Shown: piece after piece, positions 30,769 through 32,750 of the stretch
How the letters are laid out: each line of letters starts with the position of its first letter
Numbering within the stretch: position 1 is the first letter of the stretch
From: DATLYB01 sp964502525
GTDB lineage: Bacteria > Bacteroidota > Bacteroidia > Chitinophagales > CAIOSU01
Direction of reading: 5' to 3'
NCBI GenBank assembly: GCA_964502525.1
Contig: CAZCXH010000041.1
Coordinates: forward strand, 1 to 32,750
Length of the DNA stretch: 32,750 nucleotides
Translations under genes and position numbers: made by a program
Notes under the pieces: generated by a model
Told to the model about the DNA's origin: nothing
What the model saw: only the letters and a program-made list of their open reading frames with translations
Databases searched by the model: none

Positions 30769-31969
30769 CGTCCACCGAAAGCAGGTAAAAGCCCTGTGCC
30801 AATGCTTCCGGGCGCAAAGTTAGGACGTTGAGGCCCGCATGCGCCAGAGGGTGTGCCGTTAAATGACTTTTTCCTGACAAATCGAAAATCTCGATGGTGA
30901 CTTTAGTCTCCGATTGCAGCGAAAAAATTGCCTGCACATCGTCAATGGCAGGATTTGGATAAACCGCCAGAGTGCGGATGTTTGAAACCTCAGCCACAGA
31001 GGTGGCGTAGGTATCTAACTGCGTCTTGCTGAAAACCACCTTGCCGTTGCCTGATCCCCCGAAACCGGTGAATGCGATCTTGTAAATATATCCATCCTGC
31101 GCTTTCACGAAATAAGCAAGCGAATCGGCTAATTCCCACCCGGGCGGATTCACATTCATATTGAATATTTTCCAATCATAGCCGATTGCAGCGGTGTTTG
31201 AATTAAAGGCAACATTAGAATAATCATTTGAGGACACACTCACGCCACGCGCTTCGGCTACCAGCACGTCAGGATGAGACAACGCCCCGGCAACCACATA
31301 GGCGGTGTCAACCGCCCAGTATCTTCTGAAGACAATATCCCAATCGGTGGTGGGAGGCTCCACATTCTTCACCTGCATGGAATCAAGCGAATAATAGATA
31401 AATGCTTTTGATGAAAAGCCGGTCTTCGTTATAGTGAACGTGGTATCATTGGAGCCATCGAGGTCGGCTACTAAAAACTCATATTCATCTCCGCTGACGA
31501 GCCGCTTCACCCATATTTTTTTGAATTTTTCGTTTGGAATTTTTATTACAAAAATCTTTACGCCCGTGAGATTGCCCGCCCCGGAATAAACTCCCCATCC
31601 GTAGTTGGGATGCCCGGTTTGGTTGGCGTTGAATGCGCTCGCTTCCCACGATGTGTCCGTATTGTAAATAGGAACCATGCCGTTGGTGTCAACCGTTGAC
31701 CATGCGGAGGTATCGCTGTTCTGCAACTGGTAGAGCTGAACGTCCGTGGCATTGTTGTCATTGGTTCGGATGGATGCAGACATCAGGTTGGTCCAAATCT
31801 GCAGGTCCCAGCCCGTTGCGGGCGCTGAGGCTTTCGCGCCAGAACCTAAGCTGTAGTAAACCATATTGGCATAACCGGCTCCCATGCTGATGCTGTCATT
31901 CACCGCTGTTTGCGCGTTGAGGAAAAGAAAGGTTGAAAGCAGGATGTTGGATGCAATAAATTTTTTCAT
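30728..31969 (-). CDS. HmuY-like surface protein with T9SS type A sorting domain
   Basis: A 413-residue predicted secreted ligand-binding protein and first gene of the heme-type locus. It has a signal peptide (MKKFIASNILLSTFLFLNAQ) and an HmuY-like core showing GYANMVYYSLGSGAKASAPATGWDLQIW, PTTDWDIVFRRYW, IGYDWKIFNM and the family-typical ending YIYKIAFTGFGGSGNGKVVF. A C-terminal sorting domain follows (LAVYPNPAIDDVQAIF to the end, about 330-413). Classical HmuY is a lipoprotein without such a tail, so this version would reach the surface through T9SS while its partner two genes later is lipid-anchored. Which residues would hold heme iron cannot be read with confidence. The gene is divergent from the sanA-like gene. 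Confidence 0.88.
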   Translation of the reverse strand: MKKFIASNILLSTFLFLNAQTAVNDSISMGAGYANMVYYSLGSGAKASAPATGWDLQIWTNLMSASIRTNDNNATDVQLYQLQNSDTSAWSTVDTNGMVPIYNTDTSWEASAFNANQTGHPNYGWGVYSGAGNLTGVKIFVIKIPNEKFKKIWVKRLVSGDEYEFLVADLDGSNDTTFTITKTGFSSKAFIYYSLDSMQVKNVEPPTTDWDIVFRRYWAVDTAYVVAGALSHPDVLVAEARGVSVSSNDYSNVAFNSNTAAIGYDWKIFNMNVNPPGWELADSLAYFVKAQDGYIYKIAFTGFGGSGNGKVVFSKTQLDTYATSVAEVSNIRTLAVYPNPAIDDVQAIFSLQSETKVTIEIFDLSGKSHLTAHPLAHAGLNVLTLRPEALAQGFYLLSVDDGNNRITCKFVRN

Positions 31970-32000
31970 TTTAGGTTTTGAATTTTATTTTAGGTTTTAA

Positions 32001-32034
32001 ATTATTAATACGGTGCAAGTTATTATGCAGCAAA
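32001..32034 (-). promoter_or_regulatory. Candidate Bacteroidota-type promoter of the HmuY/receptor operon
   Basis: On the minus strand TTTG (32031-32034 complement) lies 20 bp before TATTAATAAT (32001-32010 complement), about 30 bp from the ATG at 31969. The spacing fits the Bacteroidota -33/-7 arrangement, but the -7 match to TAnnTTTG is only partial. Confidence 0.25.
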
Positions 32035-32041
32035 GCGGTTT

Positions 32042-32076
32042 TTGAATAATCTTGTGTTTATGACAGAATTATTACA
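32042..32076. promoter_or_regulatory. Imperfect dyad upstream of the HmuY/receptor operon
   Basis: TTGAATAATC and GAATTATTACAA are approximate inverted repeats, A+T-rich and just upstream of the candidate promoter. The site could be bound by an iron- or heme-responsive regulator, but it does not match a canonical Fur box. Confidence 0.2.
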
Positions 32077-32103
32077 AATAGCTTGAAAGCTGACATTATT
32101 TGT

Positions 32104-32160
32104 TATACCATGAGTAGTCGAATTTCCGAAGGAAAGAGACGTACTCTTGGTATAACTTCG
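32104..32160 (+). repeat. GAGTAGTCGAATTTCC repeat, copy 2
   Basis: GAGTAGTCGAATTTCCGAAG begins at 32110 and continues GAAAGAGACGTACTC (to 32144). It is the same element as at 13932-13976 in opposite orientation. TATACCA (32104-32110) and TGGTATA (32148-32154) extend the palindrome. It ends about 15 bp before the ATG of the sanA-like gene, so it may lie in its leader. Confidence 0.75.
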
Positions 32161-32173
32161 GATATGTAAAGAA

Positions 32174-32750
32174 ATGAGAACATCGCTCTGGGTAATAATC
32201 GTCATCTTCATCATCCTCCTCCTTGGAGTATTGACGTGCAACCTTGCCGTCACGCAGAGCTACAGCTCGCGCATTTACGACAATCTTGACAACCTGCCGG
32301 AAAACCGTGTCGGGCTGGTGCTCGGCACGAGCAAATACCTGAAGGATGGCGGTGAAAACCTGTTTTTCAAATACCGCCTGCAGGCGGCTGCAGACCTTTA
32401 CATTGCCGGAAAGATTGACCGCGTGATCGTGAGCGGTGACAACCGTGTTGCAAGCTATAACGAGCCGCGCGAGATGAGAAGGGAACTGCGCAAGATGGGC
32501 GTCCCCGACAGCCTCATCCATCTCGACTACGCGGGGTTCCGCACGTTTGATTCGGTGATACGCTGCAAGGAGGTTTTCGGGCAGGAGAGATTTACCATTA
32601 TATCGCAGAAATTCCACAACGAGCGGGCGGTGTTTATAGCGAGAAAAAAAGATATTGACGCCATTGCCTACAACGCGAAGGATGTTGACCTGCGGTCAGG
32701 CTTTAAAACCCAGATGCGGGAAATACTCGCCCGCGTGGTGGTGGTGTTCG
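32174..32750 (+). CDS. SanA/YdcF-like DUF218 membrane protein, partial at the right edge
   Basis: The ATG at 32174 opens a frame that runs to the window end (192 codons). It starts with one membrane anchor (LWVIIVIFIILLLGVLTCNL) and continues with a DUF218 domain: RVGLVLGTSKYLKDGGENLF followed by FKYRLQAAADLYIAGKIDRVIVSGDN, EPREMRRELRKMGVP, and FTIISQKFHNERAVFIARKK. This matches SanA, linked in Escherichia coli to envelope barrier function and vancomycin exclusion at high temperature; the enzymatic role of DUF218 is not settled. The visible part covers nearly the full usual length of about 200-240 residues. It is divergent from the heme-type operon. Confidence 0.92.
   Translation, partial: MRTSLWVIIVIFIILLLGVLTCNLAVTQSYSSRIYDNLDNLPENRVGLVLGTSKYLKDGGENLFFKYRLQAAADLYIAGKIDRVIVSGDNRVASYNEPREMRRELRKMGVPDSLIHLDYAGFRTFDSVIRCKEVFGQERFTIISQKFHNERAVFIARKKDIDAIAYNAKDVDLRSGFKTQMREILARVVVVF

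Overview
The window comes from a member of the Bacteroidota, probably a free-living, non-Bacteroides lineage close to Chitinophagales or Sphingobacteriales. Four proteins end in type IX secretion (T9SS) C-terminal domains: three of type A and one of the gliding-motility-associated type B. SprB-like and PKD repeats, a HmuY/TonB-receptor locus, starts without clear Shine-Dalgarno sequences and many small palindromic intergenic repeats point the same way. The far left end differs: roughly the first 235 bases are about two-thirds G+C and look foreign, joined in frame to secD.

Layout, left to right. The minus strand carries secD (entering from the left edge), an orphan LolD/MacB-type ABC ATPase, a 90-residue unknown protein, and two adjacent secreted M43 metalloproteases of 711 and 1410 residues; the larger has PKD, SprB-like, dockerin-like, cohesin-like and T9SS modules. 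A repeat-rich gap of about 570 bp with nested palindromic elements precedes rluD. Divergent from rluD is a small alpha/beta protein gene, then a 21-bp tandem repeat array, then a class II Fic gene. After these come an M16 peptidase and a class I fructose-bisphosphate aldolase (minus), ligD (plus), a UPF0316 membrane protein and hutI (minus), and a 1237-residue multi-SprB surface protein (minus). The right end holds a minus-strand heme-uptake-like operon: HmuY-like protein with a T9SS tail, TonB-dependent receptor with heme-receptor FRAP and NPNL boxes, then a HmuY-like lipoprotein. A divergent SanA/DUF218 gene runs off the right edge.

Functionally the window mixes housekeeping genes (secD, rluD, aldolase, hutI, ligD) with cell-surface genes that depend on Sec plus T9SS export. 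The three right-end genes probably form one scavenging unit: two HmuY-like proteins bind ligand at the surface and the receptor takes it through the outer membrane.

The most notable non-coding content is several repeat families: (i) a 15-bp-stem hairpin 4-5 nt after the stop codon of three different genes; (ii) an indel-free 21-bp array upstream of fic; (iii) a palindromic element interrupted by a second one with a possible 5-bp target duplication; (iv) a dispersed element marked by GAACGCAGATGACGC; and (v) repeats that extend into the signal-peptide-coding ends of two heme-locus genes. No tRNA, rRNA, CRISPR array or transposase gene was seen.
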